DNA of 64,000 nt from Bacillota bacterium. GTDB lineage: Bacteria; Bacillota; SHA-98; Ch115. Below are positions 35,384 through 44,058 of this stretch, piece after piece. Made by a program: the position numbers and the translations under genes. The notes beneath the pieces are model-generated. The model saw nothing but the letters and a program-made list of their open reading frames with translations. It was not told the origin of the DNA and searched no databases. Positions within the stretch are counted from its first letter, which is position 1; each line of letters begins with the position of its first letter. The stretch spans positions 1-64,000 of the forward strand of contig JABLXA010000014.1 in the NCBI GenBank assembly GCA_013178415.1, written 5' to 3'.

Positions 35384-35902
35384 ATGTTCACATACATTGC
35401 CAGGAATGTGGGAAATCTCATAAGGCCCAGGATCAAACCCCCGGAAATGATGAAAGTCCTGGTGGAGACAGATGTGATAATCGGGCGGGGAAAGGGCACA
35501 ACATGGTTCTCATCTTTACTGGATGCCATTCCTTATAGATCGCCCGTCAAGGAGATAGGGGCTTCATTTGCGGTTTGTTCCCGCAGTTTGGTGCCTCTGA
35601 AAACTTCCGGAGGCACCGGGATCGTAATCTCCGGGGAATTGGCCATTGAGATCTTCTGGGTACGCCCTGATGGAATCCTGGCCTTCACCCGTTCATTGAT
35701 ACCCCTTTCCTTTATGATGGAATTACCAGATGTGGTTTTTCATAGGCGTGCCGACGCCTCGGTGGATGCCTTCGTTGTGCCGGTATGGTGGTATAGTGAT
35801 CGAGGCTTTGTTTTTGGAGTTCAGATTGATCTGGATGCCATTGTGACAATACATAAGGAGATAGTGGTTTTGGTGCCATATGGGGCGTGCGCCCCATTAT
35901 GA
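35384..35902 (+). CDS. SPOCS (DUF3794)-like protein
   Basis: A 172-residue protein without signal peptide. It fits the SPOCS/DUF3794 pattern found in spore-coat and SafA-associated proteins: PVKEIGASFAV, a GIVISGELAIEIFWVRPDG strand pair, LIPLSFMMELPD, then DAFVVPVWWY. The match is by pattern, not alignment, so confidence is moderate. The ATG has a poor ribosome site; it may rely on coupling to the gene nine bases upstream. A SPOCS domain here supports a spore-envelope role for the whole cluster. Confidence 0.6.
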   Translation: MFTYIARNVGNLIRPRIKPPEMMKVLVETDVIIGRGKGTTWFSSLLDAIPYRSPVKEIGASFAVCSRSLVPLKTSGGTGIVISGELAIEIFWVRPDGILAFTRSLIPLSFMMELPDVVFHRRADASVDAFVVPVWWYSDRGFVFGVQIDLDAIVTIHKEIVVLVPYGACAPL

Positions 35903-35915
35903 GGAGGTATTGCTG

Positions 35916-37040
35916 GTGCCCGCCATTCTATATTTGCCATGTTTTGACTATTTCCATCACAGGCAAAGGCCACAATCCCTGCTCTGGGAGCTTTCAAAAC
36001 AGGGATTTCAGGTAATCTATTGCCAGCCTACTTCATATGCGACTCGTGCTGCTGAATGGGCCGGCAGGCATATATGGCCTGCGGGCGAGAAGTATCAACC
36101 TCCCGGGCCTCTGATTCCCCTAACAGACAATTTCATTATTTGTACCGATGTCGCGGCAGTCAAGGACCTCAGGCCTGACGTAATGTGGCTTACGCATGGG
36201 CCATATGCTGAATCTGTGGTCGACTTCAATCCAAAGGTGGTAGTGAGCGACTTTGCTGACGTATGTAAAGAAGAATTTGAAGAATTCGCGCCCTTTGAGA
36301 CTGCTAAACTCTCATGCGCAGATGTGGCCATAGCTGCTTCAAAGGCCATCTATGATGATATAAGCCAGAGGCATCCAAATGCTCACTTGGTTCCTAATGC
36401 GGCGGACTACAGGCTCTTTCGCATGGCATGGGATCCATCGTATAACCTCCCGGTTCCTTTTGAGATCTCAACAATCCTCGGCATTCAGAATCCTGTTCCC
36501 GGCAGCGCCAGGGTTACCTCGAAGAAGCTCATCGCCTTCTGGGGGGCCATCACAACCTGGGTTGACCTGGACCTGGTGATCAGGATAGCCGCAAGGAAAC
36601 CTGCATGGCACTTCGTGTTTATAGGCTCTATAGGTCTCCCGATGAGCATTCTTCCCCGCCTATCTAATATTACATTCCTGGGGGATCGCGATCACTTGAG
36701 CCTGCCTTTCTACGCCAGATGGTTTGATGCCGCCATTATTCCTTTTGAGGTCCGTGAAGTTACCCGCAGTGCCTGTCCGATAAAGGCGTATGAATACCTT
36801 GCCTGCGGCCTGCCGGTTGTATCAACTGACTTGCCTGAAATTCGCGGTTTGGGCGATATAAAGATCATAGATTCTAGCAGTGGTCAGGTTGAAGGATTTA
36901 TTGATGCATTGGAATGGGCCCTCTCTCAAAGCCGGGACCCTGACGCGAAACGGCTGAGGGCAGAGGCGGTAAAAGATGAGACGTGGGAAAACCGAGCGAA
37001 GATGGTAAAGGACCTGATCAGTGAATATATCGAAATGTAG
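35916..37040 (+). CDS. GT-B glycosyltransferase (GT4-like)
   Basis: A protein of 374 residues from the GTG at 35916. GAGGAGGT sits seven bases before that codon and the family opening ILYLPCFDYFHHRQRPQSLL follows at once. The acceptor-side fold is followed by a nucleotide-sugar half with KLIAFWGAI, FLGDRDHL and SACPIKAYEYLACGLPVVST, the region binding the diphosphate. It is cytoplasmic. It is 13 bases after the SPOCS-like gene and 29 before the methyltransferase, so the genes form one operon. Donor and acceptor are unknown. Confidence 0.85.
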   Translation: MPAILYLPCFDYFHHRQRPQSLLWELSKQGFQVIYCQPTSYATRAAEWAGRHIWPAGEKYQPPGPLIPLTDNFIICTDVAAVKDLRPDVMWLTHGPYAESVVDFNPKVVVSDFADVCKEEFEEFAPFETAKLSCADVAIAASKAIYDDISQRHPNAHLVPNAADYRLFRMAWDPSYNLPVPFEISTILGIQNPVPGSARVTSKKLIAFWGAITTWVDLDLVIRIAARKPAWHFVFIGSIGLPMSILPRLSNITFLGDRDHLSLPFYARWFDAAIIPFEVREVTRSACPIKAYEYLACGLPVVSTDLPEIRGLGDIKIIDSSSGQVEGFIDALEWALSQSRDPDAKRLRAEAVKDETWENRAKMVKDLISEYIEM

Positions 37041-37069
37041 ATCTCTCATGAGCAAAAGGGGGGTATCTT

Positions 37070-37636
37070 ATGCCTTTACTTCAACAAGATTCCATGTGTA
37101 TCGGCAAGGTGAGGGGAGACCTCCCGCAAGAAGGCATGACCAGGATCATCATCGGGAGGCTTCTGTGCATCCCGGGTATTGAGAGGATACTGGATGTTGG
37201 CTGTGGGGATGGCTATGCGCTTGAACTATTTCGATCTGCAGGCAAGGATGCCATGGGTATCACATTGAATCAAGCCGGGGTGGATGCCTGCGTAGAGCGT
37301 GGCCTGCTCGCCATAAGGGGCGATGCCCACGATCTTGATTCAATATTCTGCCGCGAATTTGATCTCATCTATTGCCGGCAATCGCTAGAACACTTTTACA
37401 GCCCTTTCATCGCGCTTATCTCTATGAATCGGGCCATCAGGTTTGACAAGTTCCTTTTTGTAAGCCTGCCAGATGAATCATGGATCGAAGCCGATGATCA
37501 CCTATATGTACTGAACTTCAGACAAATGACGAGTCTTCTTCACAAGAGCGGGTTTAAACCTGTACTGCTATGGGAAGAGAGATTTGGGGGCCTCGTGGAC
37601 AGGTGTTTCCTGGCACGGAAAATCAATGAATTGTAA
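37070..37636 (+). CDS. Class I SAM-dependent methyltransferase
   Basis: A 188-residue small methyltransferase. The SAM loop is ILDVGCGDGYALELF, followed by GDAHDLDSI, FDLIYCRQSLEHF (motif IV/V region) and FVSLPDESWIEADDH. This is the UbiE/Methyltransf_11 fold. It is the last gene of the glycosyltransferase cluster. It could methylate a sugar of the assembled glycan, as occurs on spore-surface glycans of Bacillus (anthrose and O-methyl-rhamnose), or the protein itself. AAAAGGGGGG precedes the ATG. Confidence 0.88.
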   Translation: MPLLQQDSMCIGKVRGDLPQEGMTRIIIGRLLCIPGIERILDVGCGDGYALELFRSAGKDAMGITLNQAGVDACVERGLLAIRGDAHDLDSIFCREFDLIYCRQSLEHFYSPFIALISMNRAIRFDKFLFVSLPDESWIEADDHLYVLNFRQMTSLLHKSGFKPVLLWEERFGGLVDRCFLARKINEL

Positions 37637-37685
37637 AGTGATTGGGGGCCCCCTTTCATCGATAGCGCTGATCGAATTGGCATGA

Positions 37686-38672
37686 TTAGAAGAACATCCT
37701 CCTCTTGGCGAGGAACGCCACCGCCGCCCCTGATATTCCCAGGGAAATCCCTAGGATCATCAGGAACGCAAAGGGATAATTTGCTAGCGGGAGCTTCACA
37801 TTCATGCCGTAAAAGCTCGCCACCATCGTTGGTAACGAAAGGACTATGGTAACCGAAGTCAGGAACTTCATCACGATATTGAGATTATTGGAAATCACAG
37901 ACGCAAAGGCATCCATCGTGTTGCTGAGGATGCTGGTATATATATCAGCCATCTCTATAGCCTGCTTATTCTCGGTTATAACATCCTCAAGCAGATCCTC
38001 ATCCTCAGCGTACATCTTCAGCACTCTTGGAGCTATTTCGGTGTCAGGCGGCACCTTGGCGAGCTGGGACCGGAGTAATTTCTCCATGACGATTTCATTG
38101 GCCCTCAAAGATGTGCTGAAGTACACAAGGCTCTTTTCCAGGTTCAGGAGTTGCACAAGTTCCTCGTTTCGCATAGACCTATGGAGGCGCTGTTCAAGAC
38201 GATTGCTCTGACGGTCAATCTGCCTCAAATACTTGAGATAAAGGGTGGCGGTAGCAAACAGGATCTGCAGGAGAAATCTCGTCCTTTTGAAGGTAAAGAA
38301 TGTCCTGGGTCCGCCCTTTATGAATTCATTGATCACCTCGTTTTCACGGAGGCACACGGTCGCGATAATATTCTCAGTTATGATGATCCCAAGCGGGACG
38401 GTATCGCAAAGGGAGCCAACGCCATTTTCGTTTTCAGTAATCACAGGGACATTTATTATTACCAGGATCTGTCCTTCCTCAACCTCAATTCTGGACCTTT
38501 CCTCTTCATCAAGGGGTGCTCGTAAGAAGTCCATATGCAGGTTGGCCTCCCGGTTCACCCGCAGGATCTCTTCTTCATTGGGGTGGACCATGTTGATCCA
38601 GATCCCTTTGTCAACTAGCGAAGCAGTCTCTTCCAGCTTACCTTCAATTGTCGTCTTATAGACCTTTATCAT
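37686..38672 (-). CDS. corA: CorA family divalent cation transporter
   Basis: A 328-residue magnesium/cobalt channel. A large cytoplasmic N-terminal domain and long stalk helix (about 150-265) precede two C-terminal membrane helices. The selectivity motif FYGMN closes the first helix near residue 288. A short loop KLPLANYP follows instead of the usual MPEL. The C-terminus is basic (AKRRMFF), as in the family. GGGGG lies before the ATG. It is a single gene on the reverse strand, convergent with the glycosylation cluster. Confidence 0.92.
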   Translation of the reverse strand: MIKVYKTTIEGKLEETASLVDKGIWINMVHPNEEEILRVNREANLHMDFLRAPLDEEERSRIEVEEGQILVIINVPVITENENGVGSLCDTVPLGIIITENIIATVCLRENEVINEFIKGGPRTFFTFKRTRFLLQILFATATLYLKYLRQIDRQSNRLEQRLHRSMRNEELVQLLNLEKSLVYFSTSLRANEIVMEKLLRSQLAKVPPDTEIAPRVLKMYAEDEDLLEDVITENKQAIEMADIYTSILSNTMDAFASVISNNLNIVMKFLTSVTIVLSLPTMVASFYGMNVKLPLANYPFAFLMILGISLGISGAAVAFLAKRRMFF

Positions 38673-38805
38673 GGGAGACCCCCTTTGTATGGAAGATTGA
38701 GTGTAGGAGACGTATCCACTATATCCCTCAGATCAGCTCAAAGTCAATAGTATTCGCGCCTTGGCATGAGGTAACTGAATATATTTCCGCGCAGGATTTT
38801 CTTCA

Positions 38806-38834
38806 TTGGTCCTGAATAATACTTTGAATATAGA
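38806..38834 (+). promoter_or_regulatory. Candidate promoter of the M55 aminopeptidase gene
   Basis: TTGGTC, 17 bases, TATAGA, about 60 bases before the ATG. The match to consensus is moderate. Confidence 0.4.
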
Positions 38835-38892
38835 TCGCCGACATTCTGATGGTTCAATAGGCAGCCAGGGCGGCATGGAGGAGTGATTCGAG

Positions 38893-39714
38893 ATGAGGGT
38901 ATACATTTCTGCCGATATCGAAGGAGTATGTGGAGTAGTCCATAATGAACAGACTGGTGGCACGGGTCAGGCATATGAACGAGCGCGCAAGCTCATGGCC
39001 GGTGAGGTCAATGCCGCAATTGAGGGAGCTCTGGAAGCAGGGGCAGACTATATTGTGGTAAATGATTCCCATTGGCTGATGCGTAACCTGCTGCCCGAAG
39101 ACTTGCGGACTGAAGCCCTGCTCATCACCGGCTCCCCGAAACCACTCAGCATGCTTGAAGGGCTGGATTCATCCTTTGACGCCGCTATCTTTACAGGGTA
39201 TCACGCCGCCGCGGGCGAGGCCGGCGGGATCTTGAACCATACCTATTCTGGCGTGGTAAGGAAGGTGGTCATTAACGGGATGGTAATGGGTGAGACTGGC
39301 ATCAATGCCGCGGTATGCGGATATTTTGGAGTTCCTGTGGTGATGGTCAGCGGTGACTCCACTGTTGCAGCAGAGGCTTCAAGGATCATTCCCTGGGCGA
39401 AGGGTGTTGCCGTAAAGAAAAGCATAGTCAGGACAGCGGCACTTGAGTCCCATCCTGCCAAAGTCCGGGAGATGATCAAGGCCGGGGCCAGGGAAGGGCT
39501 TCTCAAAAGGGCTGAATGCCGACCTCTGATCATACAGCAACCTGTGCGGCTCGAAATGGAATTCCAGACCGCCACCATGGCTGATATGGTGGAGCTGGTT
39601 CCTTCTGTCCAGAGAACTGGTGCCTTTAGGATCGCCTATGAGGGCAAGGATTTCCTCGAGATCTTCAAGCTGATGCGGGTTTTCCTCATGGTTGCTGGTA
39701 CAGTAAGGGAATAG
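38893..39714 (+). CDS. dppA: M55 family D-aminopeptidase (DppA-like)
   Basis: A 273-residue zinc peptidase. The family start SADIEGVCGVV holds Asp8 and Glu10 as metal ligands. Further candidates are the histidines in NDSHWLMRN and FTGYHAAAG and the glutamate in VMGETGINAAV. DppA releases D-alanine from D-peptides and is linked to peptidoglycan turnover and sporulation in Bacillus. The usual partner dpp transporter is not beside it; the family-5 transporter is 14 kb away. The ATG follows GGAGGAGTG. Confidence 0.92.
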   Translation: MRVYISADIEGVCGVVHNEQTGGTGQAYERARKLMAGEVNAAIEGALEAGADYIVVNDSHWLMRNLLPEDLRTEALLITGSPKPLSMLEGLDSSFDAAIFTGYHAAAGEAGGILNHTYSGVVRKVVINGMVMGETGINAAVCGYFGVPVVMVSGDSTVAAEASRIIPWAKGVAVKKSIVRTAALESHPAKVREMIKAGAREGLLKRAECRPLIIQQPVRLEMEFQTATMADMVELVPSVQRTGAFRIAYEGKDFLEIFKLMRVFLMVAGTVRE

Positions 39715-39851
39715 AAGTCGGGTTCGCGCCCGAGACCATATAACCTGCCGCTGTAACAATAGGCATGTTGTGGTAAAATAGCAATGATTCGCCTGCCCGC
39801 GTCTCGACCAGATTTCGACGGGTTTCGGGAAGCCAGGATCTTTGTAGATAG

Positions 39852-39889
39852 AAACGGAGGGAGAATGGCCGCCGTTTTTCTTTCTGCAT
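39852..39889 (+). terminator. Hairpin plus T-run before the GDT1-like gene
   Basis: AAACGG and CCGTTT pair, with an A-G mismatch and a further GG/CC pair inside, followed by TTTTTCTTT. It lies 140 bases after dppA and 65 bases before the next gene, so it can terminate dppA or attenuate the following gene. Confidence 0.45.
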
Positions 39890-39954
39890 CTGTATTAGAG
39901 ATTTCGCGCTTTTACTGACTAAAATGCAGAAGGAACTCATGGTGGCAGTTGTTG

Positions 39955-40242
39955 ATGAATTGGAAATTGGCTGCTATAACATTTGGGCTGTTGTTCCTCG
40001 CTGAAATTGGAGATAAGACGCAACTCGCGGTATTTACCATGGTGGCCCAATATAAATCCCCGTTTTCGGTATTTGTAGGGGCCTCAGCCGCGCTCATCGT
40101 GGTCACGCTAATCGGAGTCATCTTTGGGGAACTAGTTTCCCGGTATGTTCCTGTTGCATATGTGCAAATAGCCGCCGGGACTTTCTTCCTTGTAATGGGG
40201 GTCTTGATCTTGTGGCGGGCGGTACATACCATCATCTCGTGA
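39955..40242 (+). CDS. GDT1/TMEM165 (UPF0016) family half-size membrane protein
   Basis: A 95-residue protein with three membrane helices. The hallmark E-x-G-D-K-T motif (LAEIGDKTQLAV) is near residue 17. Full members have two such repeats and transport Mn2+ or Ca2+; half-size forms are thought to act as homo- or heterodimers. No second half is adjacent here. The ATG at 39955 is preferred over TTG codons at 39949 and 39952. A structured region of about 240 bases with a terminator-like hairpin precedes it and may carry metal control. The next gene starts 15 bases later. Confidence 0.85.
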   Translation: MNWKLAAITFGLLFLAEIGDKTQLAVFTMVAQYKSPFSVFVGASAALIVVTLIGVIFGELVSRYVPVAYVQIAAGTFFLVMGVLILWRAVHTIIS

Positions 40243-40257
40243 GAGGGAGGGATCGTC

Positions 40258-41040
40258 TTGCTTCTGGTCATTGATATCGGAAATACCAATATCGTGGTCG
40301 GCATTTATGAGAACGATGAATTGCTCAGGGACTGGAGGATCTCCACCGATAGGGAAAAAACGGCAGATGAATACGGGATGCTGTTTCGGCAGTTGCTAGA
40401 TACGGGAGGATTTACATTCTCCGATATCAAGGGCGTGGCAATATCCTGTGTGGTGCCTCCGGTCATTGGCGCATTCGAGAAGATGTGCAAGAGATATTTC
40501 GGTGTCGATCCGATGGTAGTGGGACCTGGTACCAAGACCGGCCTCGTGATCAAGTATGAAAATCCAAAAGAGGTCGGCGCTGACCGGGTTGTGAACGCTG
40601 TAGCGGCATATGAACGCTATGGAGGCCCCTTGATCATAGTGGATTTTGGGACGGCCATAACATTTTGCGCTATTTCTGACAGAGCTGAGTACCTGGGAGG
40701 GGTCATCGCGCCGGGTGCCGGCATTGCCACCGAGGCTCTCTTCCAGCGGGCAGCGAAGCTACCGCGAGTGGAGCTTGCAAAGCCTGAGACGGTCATCGGA
40801 CGCAATACCATAACCAGCATGCAGTCAGGGATCGTATACGGTTTCGCCGGGCTGGTGGATGGCATCATTGGTCGCATAAAGCGGGAGATGGGCGGAAACC
40901 CTCTTGTGGTGGCAACTGGCGGTTATGCCGACCTGATAGGTAGCGAATGTAAAGGGATCGACCGGATCGATCCATATCTTACCCTTGAGGGATTGCGCAT
41001 GCTATATCATAAAAACAGATCAACGCCCGTTGCTTCATAA
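40258..41040 (+). CDS. coaX: Type III pantothenate kinase
   Basis: A 260-residue enzyme that phosphorylates pantothenate, the first step of coenzyme A synthesis. It has the ASKHA fold: phosphate loop VIDIGNTNIVVGIYEN at 4-19, GADRVVNAVAAYERYG and DFGTAITFCAI (adenosine/pantothenate site), and GGVIAPGAGIATEAL. The length is normal. It begins TTG, well supported by AGGGAGGGAT. It is followed by dusB, an order common in Bacillota. Confidence 0.96.
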   Translation: MLLVIDIGNTNIVVGIYENDELLRDWRISTDREKTADEYGMLFRQLLDTGGFTFSDIKGVAISCVVPPVIGAFEKMCKRYFGVDPMVVGPGTKTGLVIKYENPKEVGADRVVNAVAAYERYGGPLIIVDFGTAITFCAISDRAEYLGGVIAPGAGIATEALFQRAAKLPRVELAKPETVIGRNTITSMQSGIVYGFAGLVDGIIGRIKREMGGNPLVVATGGYADLIGSECKGIDRIDPYLTLEGLRMLYHKNRSTPVAS

Positions 41041-41092
41041 TAGAACAGGCCAGGGGCTTGTCATTGCCCTGTGTTGGGAGAACCATGGATTC

Positions 41093-42154
41093 ATGAAAGG
41101 TAGGCTATATACAATAAACATAGGCGAGGTAAAGATCTACGGGCCCCTGATCCTTGCCCCCATGGCAGGGGTCACGGATGGGCCGTTTCGACGTATAGCC
41201 AGGTCTATGGGCGCGGATCTGGTATATACGGAAATGCTCAGTGATAAGGCATTGGTCTTTGGCAATGAAAAGACGCAGGGAATGATCCGATTGAACGATG
41301 GTGAGAGGCCAGTCGCCTGTCAGATTTTCGGTTCGGACCCCGAATTTATGGCCAGAGCTGCGGAGATTGTGAGCGCTGCCGGGGCTGATATCATTGACAT
41401 CAACATGGGATGCCCGACTCCTAAGATCGTAAAGAATGGTGAAGGAGCGGCTTTGATGCGAAATCCAGACCTGGCAGCTCAGATTGTGAGAAGCGTGGTA
41501 TCGGCGGTGGACAAGCCTGTGACGGTAAAGATTCGGAAGGGCTGGGATAGCGGGAGTGTAAATGCTGTCCAGATCGCCCAAATCGCCGAGGGGGAAGGGG
41601 CCAAGGCTATTGCGGTGCATGGCCGCACGCGGGACCAGTTTTACAGCGGACATGCTGATTGGGGGATCATCGCCGCTGTGAAAGAGTCAGTATCCATACC
41701 GGTGATCGGCAATGGCGACGTCAGATCACCAAGGGACGCGAAACGGATGCTAGATGAGACAGGGTGCGATGCGGTAATGATCGGGAGGGGGGCGTTAGGT
41801 TATCCGTGGATCTTCAAACAATCTCGGGAATTTCTCATGACCGGGAAGATCCCTCCCGGACCATCTTTGGAGGAGCGCCTGTCAGTGATGCTGCATCATT
41901 TCGATGAAATGATAAAGGCAAAAGGCGAAAAGACTGCAGTCCTCCAAATGAGGAAGCATTTCGCATGGTATCTCAAGGGGCTTCCAGGGGCGGCCCGTTT
42001 GCGAGACGCCATCAACGTGGAAAGAGATCCATCAGTAATACGCAAGACAATTGCCGGATATTTCGAGAGCCTCGAGGTAAGAGAAAATCGCGATTTATAT
42101 CTAGGTGAGGATCCTGGATTGGCAGATGACCATGAACCATGTCTGGGTTCCTGA
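41093..42154 (+). CDS. dusB: tRNA-dihydrouridine synthase
   Basis: A 353-residue FMN enzyme that reduces uridines of tRNA to dihydrouridine. The TIM barrel starts with LILAPMAGVTDGPFRRI. The catalytic Cys is in INMGCPTPKIVKNGEGAALM. FMN contacts are in IGNGDV and GRGALGYPWIF. A C-terminal helical domain with MRKHFAWYLKGLPGAARLRD binds tRNA. The start is set at the ATG at 41093 (GGGAG 12 bases upstream), since the upstream extension overlaps coaX and lacks family similarity. Confidence 0.95.
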   Translation: MKGRLYTINIGEVKIYGPLILAPMAGVTDGPFRRIARSMGADLVYTEMLSDKALVFGNEKTQGMIRLNDGERPVACQIFGSDPEFMARAAEIVSAAGADIIDINMGCPTPKIVKNGEGAALMRNPDLAAQIVRSVVSAVDKPVTVKIRKGWDSGSVNAVQIAQIAEGEGAKAIAVHGRTRDQFYSGHADWGIIAAVKESVSIPVIGNGDVRSPRDAKRMLDETGCDAVMIGRGALGYPWIFKQSREFLMTGKIPPGPSLEERLSVMLHHFDEMIKAKGEKTAVLQMRKHFAWYLKGLPGAARLRDAINVERDPSVIRKTIAGYFESLEVRENRDLYLGEDPGLADDHEPCLGS

Positions 42155-42378
42155 GTCTCCCCCATTTGGCCGCGTTTCATATTACAGGTTTGAGGCCACG
42201 ATATGATAATGACCCCATACAATGATATCTCTATCTTGCCGTATCTCACGAGGTTTGGTATAATACATATGTGCACAGAAATGTGAACATTCATTGATGA
42301 AAAGTCAGGCGCACAGTCGCGGCTTCAGTCATGGAGGGTTTCAATCTATGGCAATGCATTTTGAAAGGAGTTGATTCC

Positions 42379-42903
42379 GTGGACCTTGTTCGAGTGGGAG
42401 AGAAACTCATCGACAAAGAAAGAATTTACCGGATCGTGGATAGGATCCTTGAGCTCCGGTGCGCCGGCGAGTCGCAGCAAGAGGTAGGGGACCATCTCGG
42501 AATAGATCGCACTTTTATCTCTCGTCTCGAGACCCTCGGCGAGGTCCGGAGGGGTAAGCGAATAGCCCTTGTGGCATTCCCCGTGGAGAACAAACAAGAA
42601 CTCATGGAGGCCGCCAAAAGGGCTGGCATAGAGTATGTATTATTATTCACAGATGAGGAAAGATGGGCCTTTGTCAAGAATAGGAGCGGGATTGAGCTTT
42701 TCAATGAAGTCATGCAGATAATCATCAAGCTTGGGCAATTTGATGCGGTTATCTTCGCCGGATCAGATTTCCGGGTGAAATTGGCTGAGACTATCCTGGG
42801 AAATAAGGTCATCGGGATTACTCTAGGTCATAGCCCGATAAAGGGGGATCGTCGCATCGATCCTGCGAAATTGGAGGAGATAGTAGATCAGCTCAAATTT
42901 TGA
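42379..42903 (+). CDS. HTH-domain protein of unknown function
   Basis: A 174-residue protein beginning at GTG with AAAGGAG eight bases upstream; an in-frame ATG 48 bases earlier lacks a ribosome site. Residues about 13-55 form a helix-turn-helix (AGESQQEVGDHLGIDRTFISRLETLG). The remaining 120 residues are an alpha/beta domain (IALVAFPVENKQELMEAAKR, FDAVIFAGSDFRV, KVIGITLGHSP) that I do not recognise. It leads a run with two Rossmann-type proteins before greA and may regulate them. Its DNA target is unknown. Confidence 0.8.
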   Translation: MDLVRVGEKLIDKERIYRIVDRILELRCAGESQQEVGDHLGIDRTFISRLETLGEVRRGKRIALVAFPVENKQELMEAAKRAGIEYVLLFTDEERWAFVKNRSGIELFNEVMQIIIKLGQFDAVIFAGSDFRVKLAETILGNKVIGITLGHSPIKGDRRIDPAKLEEIVDQLKF

Positions 42904-43025
42904 ACCGGGTTTGATATCTTCTGTTATCGCGGACGCCAGAAGGGCTCCTGCCGGTACCGAGCCATCTCGAGGCGGATCTACGAATTGGCCCCCTTTGTGA
43001 TATATGGGCTGAGGAGGCTTCGAAA

Positions 43026-43928
43026 ATGAAACACATAGTGAGTGTGAGCCTGGGTTCATCTAAAAGGAACCATGTGGCGGAAATCGAGCTTGTGGGTGAG
43101 AAATTCAAGATAGAGCGTGTGGGCACTGATGGGGATATCCAGAAAGCAATAAGCATAATCAGGGAATTGGATGGTAAGGTCGACGCTTTCGGGATGGGAG
43201 GTACTGACCTTCACTTTGTTGCAGGTCACAAGACCTATCTTTTGAGAGATGCCATCAAGATAGCGAAGGCGGCCCAGAAGACACCGATTTTGGACGGAAG
43301 CCGCTTAAAGGGAATTATAGAGTCCAGGGCGGTTGAATATATTCGTGATGAACTCAAAATACCGCTTTCCGGCAAGAAGGCTCTTATAGTCTGCGTGATC
43401 GATAGATTTGGGATGGCTGAGGCCCTGAAGCGATCAGGCTGCCAGATGATGTACGGGGATCTGGCTTTTGCTTTGGGAATACCCATCTGGCTCCGTTCTC
43501 TGAGGACCATCGAAGTCGTTGCGGATATCGCCATGCCGCTTTTGAGCTTTGTCCCTATCAAATATCTTTATCCAGTGGGGAAAAGCCAAGACGAAATACG
43601 GCCCAAATATGAAAATGCATATAGATGGGCTGAGATCATCGGAGGCGATTTCCATTTCATAAAGAGACACATGCCCGATGATTTGTCTGGAAAGATGATC
43701 ATAACCAATACGGTAACCAGTGACGATGTTGATGCCCTGAGGCAAAGGGGAGTAAAGATGCTGGTCACGGGCACTCCCGAAATTCAGGGACGCTCGTTTG
43801 CGACAAACGTCATAGAAGCAGTCTTGGTGGTCCTTTCTGGAAAACCTGGCGGCAGCCTTTCTGATAAAGATTACGTTGCCCTATTGGATGAGGCAGGGTT
43901 TAAGCCGCGGGTTGAGCATCTCAATTGA
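43026..43928 (+). CDS. 'Quinate 5-dehydrogenase'-type protein of unknown true function
   Basis: A 300-residue protein of a family often labelled quinate 5-dehydrogenase in Bacillota. The first part is a sensor-like alpha/beta region (VDAFGMGGTDLHFVAGHKTY). The middle resembles a degenerate Rossmann fold (SGKKALIVCVIDRFGMAEALKRSGCQMMYGD). The end has KMIITNTVTSDDVDALRQRGVKML and TGTPEIQGRSFATNVIEAVL. No aroE-like catalytic Lys/Asp pair is evident, so the name should not be taken as function. The start has GAGGAGG. It lies between the HTH gene and the reductase-like gene. Confidence 0.75.
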   Translation: MKHIVSVSLGSSKRNHVAEIELVGEKFKIERVGTDGDIQKAISIIRELDGKVDAFGMGGTDLHFVAGHKTYLLRDAIKIAKAAQKTPILDGSRLKGIIESRAVEYIRDELKIPLSGKKALIVCVIDRFGMAEALKRSGCQMMYGDLAFALGIPIWLRSLRTIEVVADIAMPLLSFVPIKYLYPVGKSQDEIRPKYENAYRWAEIIGGDFHFIKRHMPDDLSGKMIITNTVTSDDVDALRQRGVKMLVTGTPEIQGRSFATNVIEAVLVVLSGKPGGSLSDKDYVALLDEAGFKPRVEHLN

Positions 43929-44058
43929 TCAGGGGGCTGAATGGCGCAGCTATCATTGAACAACTCAGACACGCAGGTAAGACATCTCATTTTGCGCTGA
44001 AGCTGGGCTGTGGCGGGAGGAGCCATCTTCTGGAAAGCGGGCGGGAGGAGGGTCCAAA

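Noticed and set aside
39715-39954. yybP-ykoY manganese riboswitch before the GDT1-like gene
   Set aside because: The conserved GGGGAGTA loop and partner motif were not found; only unspecific stems are visible.
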